From: JACCZX01 sp963807155
Lineage (GTDB): Bacteria; Pseudomonadota; Gammaproteobacteria; Burkholderiales; Burkholderiaceae_F
NCBI GenBank assembly: GCA_963807155.1
Contig: CAWEAZ010000031.1
Coordinates: forward strand, 248,001 to 312,000
Length of the DNA: 64,000 bases
Direction: 5' to 3'
Positions 27,629 through 37,073 of this stretch are shown here, one piece after another; within the stretch, counting starts at the first letter, position 1, and every line of letters starts with the position of its first letter. Under the pieces are notes generated by a model that did not search any database, was not told the origin of the DNA, and saw nothing but the letters and a program-made list of their open reading frames with translations. Both the position numbers and the translations under genes were made by a program.

Positions 27629-28113
27629 CACGCAGTCGGGACATTTGCAAAACAACTGAAAGCAACTGAGCCCGCATCGCGGAGATTGTAGCCAGGCTCA
27701 TCTCCGCACAGGCGCCCGGAACGCTAGCGTTCAAGGCATGTGGAGGTGACGAGCATCTCCTGAATTCGCAGCCGCGCGGTTGTCTTGTTGATGAGCGCAG
27801 CAGCTGCACCCGAGCCGGCGATGAGCCGGTTCCGCTGAAACGATTTTTTCGGACCTCAGAATAACGAGCTAACCAGATCAGGCCTCCGGAACAGTGCTCC
27901 ATGCGACCCGCCCCCCACGCTGAAGATTTCGAGCCGCGCCCCGCTGGCGCCGGCCCGTGGACTGCGCATCGTCTCCTGAATGCACGTTGCATCGTTGCTC
28001 ACCGCCCACCTGCGGTGCAGGCAGCCTGCGTTTCCGAAACCTGAGCCTCTAGTTTCCGACGACTTCGTTTCAGCACAACAACAGCGCCAAAGTGAAGGCG
28101 CAGAGGAGTGCTG
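27629..28113. other. rluC-rne intergenic region, probable rne leader
   Basis: About 480 bases with no convincing open frame on either strand. Several short inverted repeats are visible, for example GCCGGCGATGAGCCGG near 27813 and CCACCTGCGGTG near 28003. In E. coli the rne 5' untranslated region is long, structured and the target of RNase E autoregulation; position and length suggest the same here by inference. A GAGGAG ribosome site precedes the rne ATG. Confidence 0.4.
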
Positions 28114-31000
28114 ATGAAACGCATGTTGTTCAATGCCACGCATGCAGAAGAGCTGCGCGTGGCCATCGTCGACGGCCAGAGGCTGGTCGACATCGATATC
28201 GAAACTGCCGGGCGCGAGCAACGCAAGTCGAACATCTACAAAGGCGTCGTTACCCGCGTTGAGCCCAGCCTGGAGGCCTGCTTCGTCGACTACGGCGAAG
28301 AGCGCCACGGCTTTTTGCCCTTTAAGGAAGTATCGAAGATCTACTTCCGCGACGGCGTCGATGTGCGCACAGCGCGCATCCAGGACGCACTGAAGGAGGG
28401 CCAGGAACTCGTCGTCCAGATCGAGAAGGAGGAGCGCGGCAATAAAGGCGCGGCGCTGACCACCTTTATCTCTCTTGCGGGCCGCTATCTGGTGCTGATG
28501 CCGAACAACCCGCGCGGTGGCGGCGTGTCGCGCCGCATTGAAGGCGAAGACCGGCAGGAGTTGCGCGACACGATGGACCAGCTCGATTTGCCATCGGGCA
28601 TGTCGATCATCGCGCGCACCGCGGGCATCGGACGCACCGTTGAAGAGCTGCAGTGGGATTTGAACTATTTGATGAAGCTGTGGCATGCGATCGAAGGTGC
28701 GGGGCGTGCGCAATTCGAATTGGTGGTGACCGACGCAGAAGGCAAGAAAACCACGACGTATGTCGATAGCCCAAACGGTCCTGATGGGCAGCGACTGAAG
28801 CGTGCCAACCCGCCGCCATTCCTCATCGTCGAAGAGTCGAACCTGGTGATCCGCGCGATCCGCGATTACTTCCATCCCGAAATCGGCGAGATCCTGGTCG
28901 ACACCGACGATATTTACGAGCAGGCGCGCCAGTTCATGGCGCACGTGATGCCGGACAACCTGCAGCGCGTGAAACGCTACAAGGACGATGTGCCGCTGTT
29001 CTCGCGCTTCCAGATCGAGCACCAGATCGAAACCGCGTACTCGCGGCAGGTGCCGCTTCCATCAGGCGGCTCGATCGTCGTCGATCACACTGAAGCGTTG
29101 GTCTCGGTCGACGTGAACTCGGCACGTTCGACGAAGGGCTCGGACATCGAAGAAACCGCAATGCGCACGAACATGGAGGCCGCCGATGAGGTGGCACGCC
29201 AACTTCGTCTCCGCGACCTCGGTGGACTGATCGTCATCGATTTCATCGACATGGAAGACTTGAAGAATCAGCGCCAGGTCGAAACCCGTTTGAAGGATGC
29301 ACTGCACTACGACCGCGCTCGCGTGCAGATGGGCAAGATTTCGCGTTTCGGCCTGATGGAGTTATCGCGCCAGCGCATCCGGCCGGCATTGAACGAAGGC
29401 AGTCACGTTACGTGCCCACGCTGCAACGGTGTCGGCGTCATCAGAGACACCGAAAGCTCGGCGCTACATATCCTGCGCATCCTGCAAGAGGAAGCGATGA
29501 AAGAAGGCACTGCCGCCGTTCACGCGCAGGTGCCGGTTGAAGTCGCCAGCTATCTGCTGAACGAAAAACGCGCCGACATCGCCAAAATCGAAGCGCGCCT
29601 GCGTTTGTCGGTTGTCCTGATACCCAACAAATTTATCGACACACCGCACTATCACATTGAACGCCTGCGCCATGACGACGTACGACTCGAAGTTGCGAAG
29701 GCAAGCTTCGAGCGCGCGGCCGAGCTGGCGCCGAGCACCGACACTCCGTACGCATCTGGAAAACTCGGCGGCAAAGTTGATGATGACCGTGCTCGTGTGC
29801 GTCAAGAGGCAGTGGTCAAGGGCATCGTGCCAGAAACTCCCGCGCCGATGCCGGTGCAGCCGGCGCCGCTTGCGGTGGCGACGCCACAGCCTGAGCGCTC
29901 ACAAAGCATGTGGGATCGGATCGTCGCGTTCTTTACCGGCAGCGACGTTGCCCAGCCCGCTCCGATCGTCGTGCCCGCCACCGGTAAGTCCGAGGCCGGC
30001 CCGCACCGATCGCACTCAAGGTGAACACCGGCGAGGCCGCGGCAGCAGTGACGCTCGCCGCGATGGCCGCCGTGACGGAAGACGTGACGGTAAGCCAGGT
30101 GAGCGTCGCGATAACAAGCGTGATGGCGATGGCCGTCAGGGCATCGACGACGCACATCGTGAGGCTAAGCGCGATACAAGGCGTCCCGACGAGCGCCGTC
30201 CGGCAGGCGCGAAACCCGATGGCAAACCCCGGAAGGAACAGCCGCCATTGCAGGAGGTGCGCGGCACCGACGAGACAGGCGAGAAGCGCAAGCCCCGCCC
30301 TCGTCCTGAAAAGGACAAGTCAATCGTCGCCGAATCGGGCGAGCGCGTGACGATGCCGGAAGATATCGGGCCGTCACCTTCAATCGCAGCCGTCGGGACA
30401 CTGGTTACCGCTGACTCGGTCGTCGAGGCAACGCGTACTGAAGGCCAGGAGGATCGGAGTCGCCGACGGCGGCGCCGTCGCGGCCGCGGAGGCCGCAGCG
30501 AAAACGGAGCTGACGTGGTGACGCCCGGCAATGGCACTGCTCTCACCGCTGAACGAGTGGATGACGAGCTCACCTTTGCTGAACAGCCCGCCGACGAGCC
30601 TTACCTGGATGAAGCGCAGCCGTCAGCGTTGGTCAATGAACCCTTGATGGAAACGGTCACGTTGATCGTTCCGTCGGAACCGGTGCACGAAGTGGTCGCC
30701 GTCAGCAACATCACCGCAGTGCGGGTTCCTCCATTGGTCACCGCGCCGACGATGATTGCGCTACCCGTCGTACAGCAGGCGCCATTGCCGATCGATGAGC
30801 TGCAGCCTGTGCTGCAGAGCGCTGGCCTGATGCTCGTTCAGACAGCGCCCGAGCGGCACGCCGAAACGCAGGCGAAGATGGCCGCCGAGCCACCGCCACC
30901 GCACGCACGGCGCGAACGTCCGCTATTGCCGCCGATGGACGACGCACCGTTGGTGCAGGTCGAAACGCAGCGTCCATCCCAGGAGCGAGCAAACGTCTAG
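28114..31000 (+). CDS. rne: Ribonuclease E (one frameshift)
   Basis: Main endoribonuclease of mRNA decay and rRNA/tRNA processing and scaffold of the degradosome. The catalytic half has the S1 domain (SNIYKGVVTRVEPSLEACFV), the 5' sensor, the DNase I-like region with VSVDVNSARST and VIDFIDM, and the zinc link CPRCNGVG. Near 29960-30020 one inserted base moves the rest into the next frame: an arginine-rich tail with RRDG repeats (about 30035-30080), a second basic cluster (SRRRRRRRGRGGRS) and an acidic/proline-rich end. The ATG at 28114 follows GAGGAG by five bases. The intact total is about 960 residues. Confidence 0.94.
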
Positions 31001-31010
31001 TCACTGAACT

Positions 31011-32132
31011 ATGACAAGCCGCGTCATTCCGCTGATCGATTCGCGCGTGGCGACTCCGCCACGCGTGATCCGTGACTATGTGGAAGCGACGGCCGTCGGC
31101 GAACTTGCCGATCAACTGGGCCGTCCACTGCGCGACCTGCGGATCTCAGTGACCGATCGCTGTAACTTTCGGTGTACGTACTGCATGCCGAAGGAAGTTT
31201 TCGATTCGGATTATCGATTCCTTCGTCACTCGGATCTCCTGACCTTCGAGGAAATCGCACGGCTTGCCCGAGCGTTCGTGCAACAGGGCGTGGAGAAAAT
31301 CCGCCTGACGGGCGGCGAGCCGTTGTTGCGCAAGGACCTGCACAAGCTGATCGCGATGTTGTCGCCGATGAATACACGCGACGGCGGCAAACTCGATATT
31401 GCGTTGACAACCAACGGTTCGGTACTCGCGCGTAAGGCGCAGCAGCTTGCTGACGCCGGCTTGAAACGAATCACCGTTTCGCTCGACGGGTTGGATGACA
31501 CGACGTTTCGGCGCATGAACGACGTCGATTTTCCGGTGCGCGATGTGCTGGCCGGCATCGACGCCGCCGCGGCTGCGGGATTGGCGCCGGTAAAGATCAA
31601 CATGGTCGTCAAGCGCGGCGCCAACGAAGGCGAAGTCGTCGCTATGGCGCGTCATTTTCGCGGCACCGGCCACATTGTTCGTTTTATCGAATACATGGAT
31701 GTAGGCACATCGAACGGTTGGCGCATGGACGAAGTGGTGCCTTCTAGCGACGTGCTGCGACTGATCGGCGAGCAATTTCCACTTGAGCCCGTAGATGCCA
31801 ACTACGCCGGTGAGGTGGCTGAGCGCTGGCGCTATCGCGACGGACAAGGCGAGATCGGTGTGATCTCGAGCGTTTCGCAGGCATTCTGCCGCGAGTGCAC
31901 GAGGGCGCGCCTGTCGACCGAGGGGAAGCTCTATCTATGCCTGTTCGCCCACCAGGGCCATGACTTGCGCACGCTGCTGCGCCAAGGTGACGGGGAGACC
32001 CCGTTGAGCGACTCGCAGCTCGAAGCCGCGATCGGCCAGATCTGGCGCGCGCGCGACGATCGCTATTCGGAGTTGCGCACCGAAGCCACCGCGAAAATGC
32101 CGAAAGTCGAGATGTCATACATCGGCGGGTAG
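31011..32132 (+). CDS. moaA: GTP 3',8-cyclase (molybdenum cofactor protein A)
   Basis: Radical-SAM enzyme that converts GTP to 3',8-cyclo-GTP, the first step of molybdopterin synthesis. The 373-residue product has the SAM cluster motif CNFRCTYC, LTGGEPLLRKD, and the second cluster cysteines in FCRECTRARLSTEGKLYLC, ending in the required Gly-Gly. It starts 10 bases after rne and is followed by mobA. The partner moaC is not in this window. Confidence 0.96.
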   Translation: MTSRVIPLIDSRVATPPRVIRDYVEATAVGELADQLGRPLRDLRISVTDRCNFRCTYCMPKEVFDSDYRFLRHSDLLTFEEIARLARAFVQQGVEKIRLTGGEPLLRKDLHKLIAMLSPMNTRDGGKLDIALTTNGSVLARKAQQLADAGLKRITVSLDGLDDTTFRRMNDVDFPVRDVLAGIDAAAAAGLAPVKINMVVKRGANEGEVVAMARHFRGTGHIVRFIEYMDVGTSNGWRMDEVVPSSDVLRLIGEQFPLEPVDANYAGEVAERWRYRDGQGEIGVISSVSQAFCRECTRARLSTEGKLYLCLFAHQGHDLRTLLRQGDGETPLSDSQLEAAIGQIWRARDDRYSELRTEATAKMPKVEMSYIGG

Positions 32133-32152
32133 TCCGTGTCGCGCGGTAGCGT

Positions 32153-32731
32153 ATGAAAGACATCACTGGCCTAATCCTCGCTGGCGGACGCGGCGAGCGG
32201 ATGGCCGGGGCCGACAAGGGATGGGTCGTGCATGAAGGTCGGCCACTGATCGTCAGTGTCGTCGAGCGCTTCGCACCGCAGGTCGGCCCGCTGCTGATCT
32301 CTGCCAATCGAAACGTCGAACGCTACGCGGCGCTCGGCACTGTCGTCGAGGATGACACAGCGGCAGCGAGTGGTGAACCTTTCGCCGGACCTTTGATCGG
32401 CGTCCTTAGCGGATTGCGCCGCGCACACACCGAATGGGTTGCGATTGTCCCCTGCGATGCGCCGCGCGTGCCGCGCAACCTCGTGCAATCTCTGGCAAGC
32501 GCCACATCGAATGCCGGTGCCGATGCGGCGTGCGCGCGCGTAAACGCTCAACTGCAGCCGGTATTCGCTCTAGTAAGAACTCGTTCGGCAGACGACCTTG
32601 CAGGTGCAATCGCCGCTGGAGAACGTGCGATGCACCGCTGGCTTGCATCACTCGATGTTGTGCCGGTGGATTTCGATGATGCTCAGGCGTTCGCGAATAT
32701 CAATTCGTCAGCTACTGACTTACACGGCTGA
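32153..32731 (+). CDS. mobA: Molybdenum cofactor guanylyltransferase
   Basis: Attaches GMP to Mo-molybdopterin to form the guanine dinucleotide cofactor of DMSO-reductase-family enzymes. The 192-residue product has the nucleotide-binding LILAGGRGERMAGADKGW, FAGPLIGVLSGL and the metal-binding VPCDAPRVP. It lies 20 bases after moaA in the same direction. The gene ends two bases before the convergent aldehyde dehydrogenase; no terminator hairpin is visible between them. Confidence 0.95.
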   Translation: MKDITGLILAGGRGERMAGADKGWVVHEGRPLIVSVVERFAPQVGPLLISANRNVERYAALGTVVEDDTAAASGEPFAGPLIGVLSGLRRAHTEWVAIVPCDAPRVPRNLVQSLASATSNAGADAACARVNAQLQPVFALVRTRSADDLAGAIAAGERAMHRWLASLDVVPVDFDDAQAFANINSSATDLHG

Positions 32732-32733
32732 CG

Positions 32734-34152
32734 TTAGAACCGCTTCATCATCCGCAGTATCTTCGCTACATGCGGCTTATAGGGCGGTAGTAAGAGCTCC
32801 ATGGCGTTGAATCGCGACTGGCGAAAGACGGGGGTCAGCTTGCTAAAGGTATCGAAGCCCCAGCGGCCGTGATAGTGGCCCATGCCGGATGGGCCGACGC
32901 CACCAAACGGCAGATCTTCTTGCGCCACGTGCATCAGTGTTTCGTTGAAGCACACACCGCCGGCATGCGTAGTCTTCAACGCCAATTCAGCGCGTTTGCC
33001 GTCGTTGTCGAACCAATACATCGCAAGTGGGCGCGGATGCGCGTTGATAAACCCGATCGCGTCCTTCACGTCATCGTATGGAATTACCGGCAACAGCGGC
33101 CCGAAGATTTCTTCGCGCATCAGGTCCAGGTCTGGTGATGGGTTGATCACCACCGCGGGTGCAAGCCGATGCTTGCCGGCATTACGCTCCGCACCGACAA
33201 ACAGCGGCACGACTTCCGCCCCTGAACTGCGCGCCTGGTCGGCGTATCCGGCGAGACGCTCGTACTGCCGAGCGTTGACGATGCTGCAATAGTCTGGATC
33301 ATCGAGTCCCGTCGGATACATGGATTGCGCCTGGCGCTTGGTTGCTTCAACAAACGCCGACACCTGCGTGCGCGGCACCAGCGCGTAGTCGGGCGCAATG
33401 CAGGTCTGCCCTGCATTCAGCAGCTTGCCGGCGAGTACGCGCTGCACTGCGCGACCGATCGGGAAGCCGGGCGCAATTACGACCGGCGACTTGCCGCCCA
33501 ACTCCAACGTCACCGGTGTTAGGTTCTGCGATGCTGCGCCCATCACTTTGCGGCCGACGCCAGTTGAGCCGGTGAACAGCAAATGGTCGAACGGCAGAGC
33601 AGAAAATTGGGTCGCGACTTCGGCATCGCCAGTTATGACTGCGACCTCGTTGGTGCGGAACGCGTTGGCGATCAGCTGCTGAAAAAGCGCGGAGAACGCC
33701 GGTGTGAATTCAGACATTTTCACCATCGCGCGATTACCGGCCACTAACGCTGCCACCAAGGGGCTAGCCGCCAAAAACAACGGGTAGTTCCACGGAACGA
33801 TGATCCCCACGACTCCCAGTGGCCGCGGAACCACGTTTGCGCGCGCTGGCAGGAACCATTTCGATACGCCTGCGCTGCGTGGTTTCATCCAGCGCTTTCC
33901 ATGCTTGATCGCTCCGCGAATCTCCGAAAGGCTGGGGAAAATCTCTGCGATCTGAGTCTCGACACGCGGGCGGCCCGCGAAGTCGGCGTCGATTGCGGTT
34001 TCAATCGCTGCTTCGTTGTCTTTGATCAGATCAAGCAGTCGCTGCAGTCGATTGCGCCGTTCCTCCCACTCCGCAAATGGAGCGGCGTCGTACGCGGCAC
34101 GCTGGATCTGAAAAACAACGTGCAGCTCGGCCGGGGTATCAGAAGCGTTCAT
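32734..34152 (-). CDS. NAD(P)-dependent aldehyde dehydrogenase, coniferyl-aldehyde type
   Basis: A 472-residue class-3-like aldehyde dehydrogenase. It shows GVVGIIVPWNYPLFL, the cofactor loop FTGSTGVGRKVM, the catalytic glutamate in LELGGKSP and cysteine in NAGQTCIAPDY, and the C-terminal GHYHGRWGFDTFSK typical of the coniferyl aldehyde dehydrogenase (CalB) group, which oxidises aromatic and long-chain aldehydes. The short C-terminus with MELLLPPYKP is also family-like. It is monocistronic and divergent from the GNAT gene. The actual substrate cannot be fixed from sequence. Confidence 0.88.
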   Translation of the reverse strand: MNASDTPAELHVVFQIQRAAYDAAPFAEWEERRNRLQRLLDLIKDNEAAIETAIDADFAGRPRVETQIAEIFPSLSEIRGAIKHGKRWMKPRSAGVSKWFLPARANVVPRPLGVVGIIVPWNYPLFLAASPLVAALVAGNRAMVKMSEFTPAFSALFQQLIANAFRTNEVAVITGDAEVATQFSALPFDHLLFTGSTGVGRKVMGAASQNLTPVTLELGGKSPVVIAPGFPIGRAVQRVLAGKLLNAGQTCIAPDYALVPRTQVSAFVEATKRQAQSMYPTGLDDPDYCSIVNARQYERLAGYADQARSSGAEVVPLFVGAERNAGKHRLAPAVVINPSPDLDLMREEIFGPLLPVIPYDDVKDAIGFINAHPRPLAMYWFDNDGKRAELALKTTHAGGVCFNETLMHVAQEDLPFGGVGPSGMGHYHGRWGFDTFSKLTPVFRQSRFNAMELLLPPYKPHVAKILRMMKRF

Positions 34153-34221
34153 CCCGCTAGCTTAATGCGCCAGCGCCAAATACGGGGTCGATCATGTGCT
34201 CCAATCGCACCGCGTTGAAAT

Positions 34222-34767
34222 ATGGCGATGAAACAGATCATGCTGCGCGGAGAACGAGTCGTCTTGCGGCCGTGGCAAGAGCGCGACGCAGATGCTTTCG
34301 CGGCGATGAATTCCGATCCGCGTGTGATGGAATTCTTCGTGGCGCCACTGTCGCGCGCCGAGTCGGATCAGCTGCTGTCTCGGATGCGCGGAGTGATCGA
34401 TGAGCGCGGGTGGGGCTGGTGGTGTGTCGACGTCAACGGCGAGTGCGCGGGATTTACCGGATTGAGTACGCCGCCCTATGAAACGCCCTTTACGCCGTGC
34501 ATAGAGGTGGGCTGGCGTCTCAGGCCGCAATTCTGGGGGCATGGGTACGCGACCGAAGCCGCGCGTCTGGCGCTCAACTACGGATTCAATACGCTGCATC
34601 TGCAGGAAATCGTTTCGTTCACCGCTGCCGACAATGTTCGCTCGCGACGAGTGATGGAACGCATCGGGATGCAGCGCGACTTCGCCGGTGACTTCGATCA
34701 TCCGCGGGTACCCGAAGGGCACGCGCTGCGATCGCACGTGCTGTACCGGGCGCGACGGCCGCACTAA
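34222..34767 (+). CDS. GNAT N-acetyltransferase, RimJ/RimL-like
   Basis: A 181-residue acetyltransferase. It starts with the RimJ/RimL pattern (RGERVVLRPWQERDADAF, MNSDPRVMEFF), has the acetyl-CoA motif A region around GWRLRPQFWGHGYATEAARL, then FTAADNVRSRRVMERIGM and the conserved end FAGDFDHPR. Related proteins acetylate ribosomal-protein N-termini or small molecules; the target is unknown here. It runs divergent from the aldehyde dehydrogenase and ends four bases from the convergent aceB. Confidence 0.88.
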   Translation: MAMKQIMLRGERVVLRPWQERDADAFAAMNSDPRVMEFFVAPLSRAESDQLLSRMRGVIDERGWGWWCVDVNGECAGFTGLSTPPYETPFTPCIEVGWRLRPQFWGHGYATEAARLALNYGFNTLHLQEIVSFTAADNVRSRRVMERIGMQRDFAGDFDHPRVPEGHALRSHVLYRARRPH

Positions 34768-34770
34768 CCA

Positions 34771-36355
34771 CTACTGGATTTCTTCATAGAGCGGCAGCGT
34801 CAGAAATTCGGCGAACTCCGGCTGCGTTGTCATCTCTTCGAAGATCTCCGCCGCATGATCGTAGGTCGGCGAATCGGGGCCGACGACGGCCTTGACCTTC
34901 GCAAGCTCCTCTGGAATCAGAGTACGCACCAAAGCAGCGTCCACCTTCCGCCCGTCGTCGAGTACGCCCTTGGGCGAGCGGATCCACTGCCATACCTGTG
35001 AGCGGCTGATCTCCGCTGTCGCCGCATCTTCCATCAAGTTGTGGATCGGAACACAGCCGTCGCCCGCTAGCCAGGATCCCACATAATGAATACCGACATT
35101 GATATTCATGCGCAGCCCCGCCTCCGTAATCGGTGCTTCCGGCTCAAAGTCCAGCAAATCCGCCGCATCAACTTTGACATCGTCACGTTTCTTGTCGATC
35201 TGATTGGCACGATCACCCAGCACGTTGACGAATTCCTCCATCGCGATCGATACCAGGCCGGGATGCGCGACCCAGCCTCCGTCGTAACCGTCTGTCGCGT
35301 CGCGACGCTTATCGCTGCGCACACCGGCCATCGCAGCTTCGTTTCTGGCCGGATCGTTCTTGATCGGAATCAGCGCGCTCATGCCGCCCATAGCGGGAGC
35401 GTTCCTCTTGTGACAGGTGGCGAGCAGCAGCAGCGCATACGCGCGCATAAACGGCGCCGTCATCGTCACCTTTGCGCGGTCAGCAAGCACGAAATTCCTA
35501 TCGACCTTGAACTTCTTGATACACGAGAAGATGTAATCCCAGCGCCCCGCGTTCAATCCCGCTGAGTGCTCGCGCAGCTCGTACAGGATCTCGTCCATCT
35601 CGAAAGCCGCCAAGATCGTCTCGATCAGCACCGTGGCCTTGATCGTTCCTTGCGGGATGCCGAGTTCCTCTTGCGTGGCGACGAAGATGTCGTTCCAGAG
35701 TCGCGCCTCAAGGTGCGACTCCAGTTTCGGCAAGTAAAAGTACGGGCCAGTGCCCCGCGCGATCAGCTCCTTTGCGTTGTGAAACATGTAAAGCGCAAAG
35801 TCGAAAATCGCACCGGACACGCGCTGGCCATCGATCAGCACTTGCTTCTCATCGAGATGCCAGCCGCGCGGACGCACAATCAGGACTGCCGCCTTATCGT
35901 TCACCGAATACGTCTTGGAGCCCTGCTGCAGCGATATGTTGCGGCGAATCGCCTGCATCAAGTTGATCTGACCGGTGATCTGGTTATCCCAGTTCGGTGT
36001 GTTGCTATCCTCGAAGTCGGCCATGTACGCATCGGCCCCCGAGTTCAGCGCATTGATGATCATCTTGCGCTCGACCGGGCCGGTGATCTCGACGCGCCGG
36101 CATTGCAAATCCGCCGGCAACGGCGCAATCGTCCAATTGCCCTCGCGAACATGCTGGGTCTCGGCGAGAAAATTCGGCCGCTCGCCCGCATCGAGCCGCT
36201 TGGCACGCGCGACTCGCTTGGCCAACAGTTCCTGCCGACGAGGTTCGAACTGGCGATGCAGCTTCGCAACCAGTTCCAGCGCTTCGGTCGTCAAGACGCG
36301 CTCGAAGCCCGGGTCGCATCGGCGCGTTGATCAAAACGTCCTCGGTCTCGGTCAT
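34771..36355 (-). CDS. aceB: Malate synthase A (one frameshift near the start)
   Basis: Condenses glyoxylate with acetyl-CoA to malate in the glyoxylate shunt. The main frame holds FEDSNTPNWDNQITGQINL, MFHNAKELIARGTGPYFYLPK (split across the active site), TVLIETILAAFEMDEILYEL and the signature GYDGGWVAHPGL. The true N-terminus (TETEDVLINAPMRPG) is in another frame, with one extra base near 36313 before FERVLTTEALELV. The ATG at 36355 overlaps the stop of the dehalogenase gene, so aceB is the third gene of aceA-dehalogenase-aceB. Confidence 0.93.
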
Positions 36356-37047
36356 ATCGACAGTTCCTTTCCGTAATGGATCTCTTGCAATACAAACTGC
36401 GCCGCGTCAGCCAGACTCGCGCCAGTTCCGTTCGGCTTGACCCCGAGGCGGTCGAGCACCGCATCGGTGCGATTGACCCAGAAACTCGTATAGCCGTACC
36501 ACGCCGCTGCGCACGCGTCCCAGCAATTGCTGGATACAAACGTGATCTGATGCGGCTGCAGCTTTAACGCGCGCGGCCCAAGTGCGTACACCGAGGGCGA
36601 AGTCTTGAACGCTCGAACCTGATCGGCCGACAGCACCAGATCGATGTACCGGTGCAAGCCGGAGGTGACCAGTGCGGTTTCGAGCATCTCGGAGTCGCCA
36701 TTGGAAAGCACGCCAAGCTGCACACCGGCTTCGTGCAAGCGCGCCAGCGCCGGCGCGACATCGACAAATGGGGTGAGACGCTTGTATTCATCTGCCAGGC
36801 GCGTTACCTCGTCCGGCGCTGCTTCAAGCTTCAGGGTTTGCAGTGAATACTCGAGCGCATCGCGCGTGACTTCGGAAAAACTGACATAGCGGCCGGACAT
36901 CGTTCGCAGCCGCGAATACTCGATCTGCTTTTCGCGCCAGAGCTGCGCTAGGCGTTCGCCGTTGCCCACGAACAATTCTTCGGCACGACGCGTGACCGAG
37001 TAAACGTCTAGCAGCGTTCCGAAAACGTCGAACAAGACAGCGGCCAT
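36352..37047 (-). CDS. (S)-2-haloacid dehalogenase, type II
   Basis: A 231-residue HAD protein matching L-2-haloacid dehalogenase (L-DEX) along its whole length: the nucleophile Asp7 in FDVFGTLLDV, the substrate-arginine segment GERLAQLWREKQIEYSRLR, LSNGD, the lysine/tyrosine pair in FKTSPSVY and the diagnostic SSNCWDA. These residues distinguish dehalogenases from phosphatases of the superfamily. Products would be D-2-hydroxyacids, glycolate in the case of haloacetate. It lies 26 bases after aceA and overlaps aceB by four bases. The frame is intact. Confidence 0.9.
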   Translation of the reverse strand: MAAVLFDVFGTLLDVYSVTRRAEELFVGNGERLAQLWREKQIEYSRLRTMSGRYVSFSEVTRDALEYSLQTLKLEAAPDEVTRLADEYKRLTPFVDVAPALARLHEAGVQLGVLSNGDSEMLETALVTSGLHRYIDLVLSADQVRAFKTSPSVYALGPRALKLQPHQITFVSSNCWDACAAAWYGYTSFWVNRTDAVLDRLGVKPNGTGASLADAAQFVLQEIHYGKELSI

Positions 37048-37073
37048 CGCCCACCAGTCTGGCTGTTCTGGTC

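Noticed and set aside
27856..29022. 388-codon minus-strand frame opposite the start of rne
   Set aside because: Fully antisense to the conserved catalytic domain of RNase E, with no recognisable domain.
30030..30090. Tandem repeat suggestive of a CRISPR or minisatellite
   Set aside because: The repeats are short, codon-phased and encode RRDG units in the RNase E tail; there are no spacers.
28114..31000. Programmed ribosomal frameshifting as explanation for the broken genes
   Set aside because: Breaks lie at unrelated places in many unrelated genes without slippery heptamers or common downstream structure; insertion error is simpler.
36352..37047. Calling the HAD protein between aceA and aceB a phosphoglycolate phosphatase
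   Set aside because: The residues FKTSPSVY and SSNCWDA and overall alignment fit L-2-haloacid dehalogenase, not Gph.
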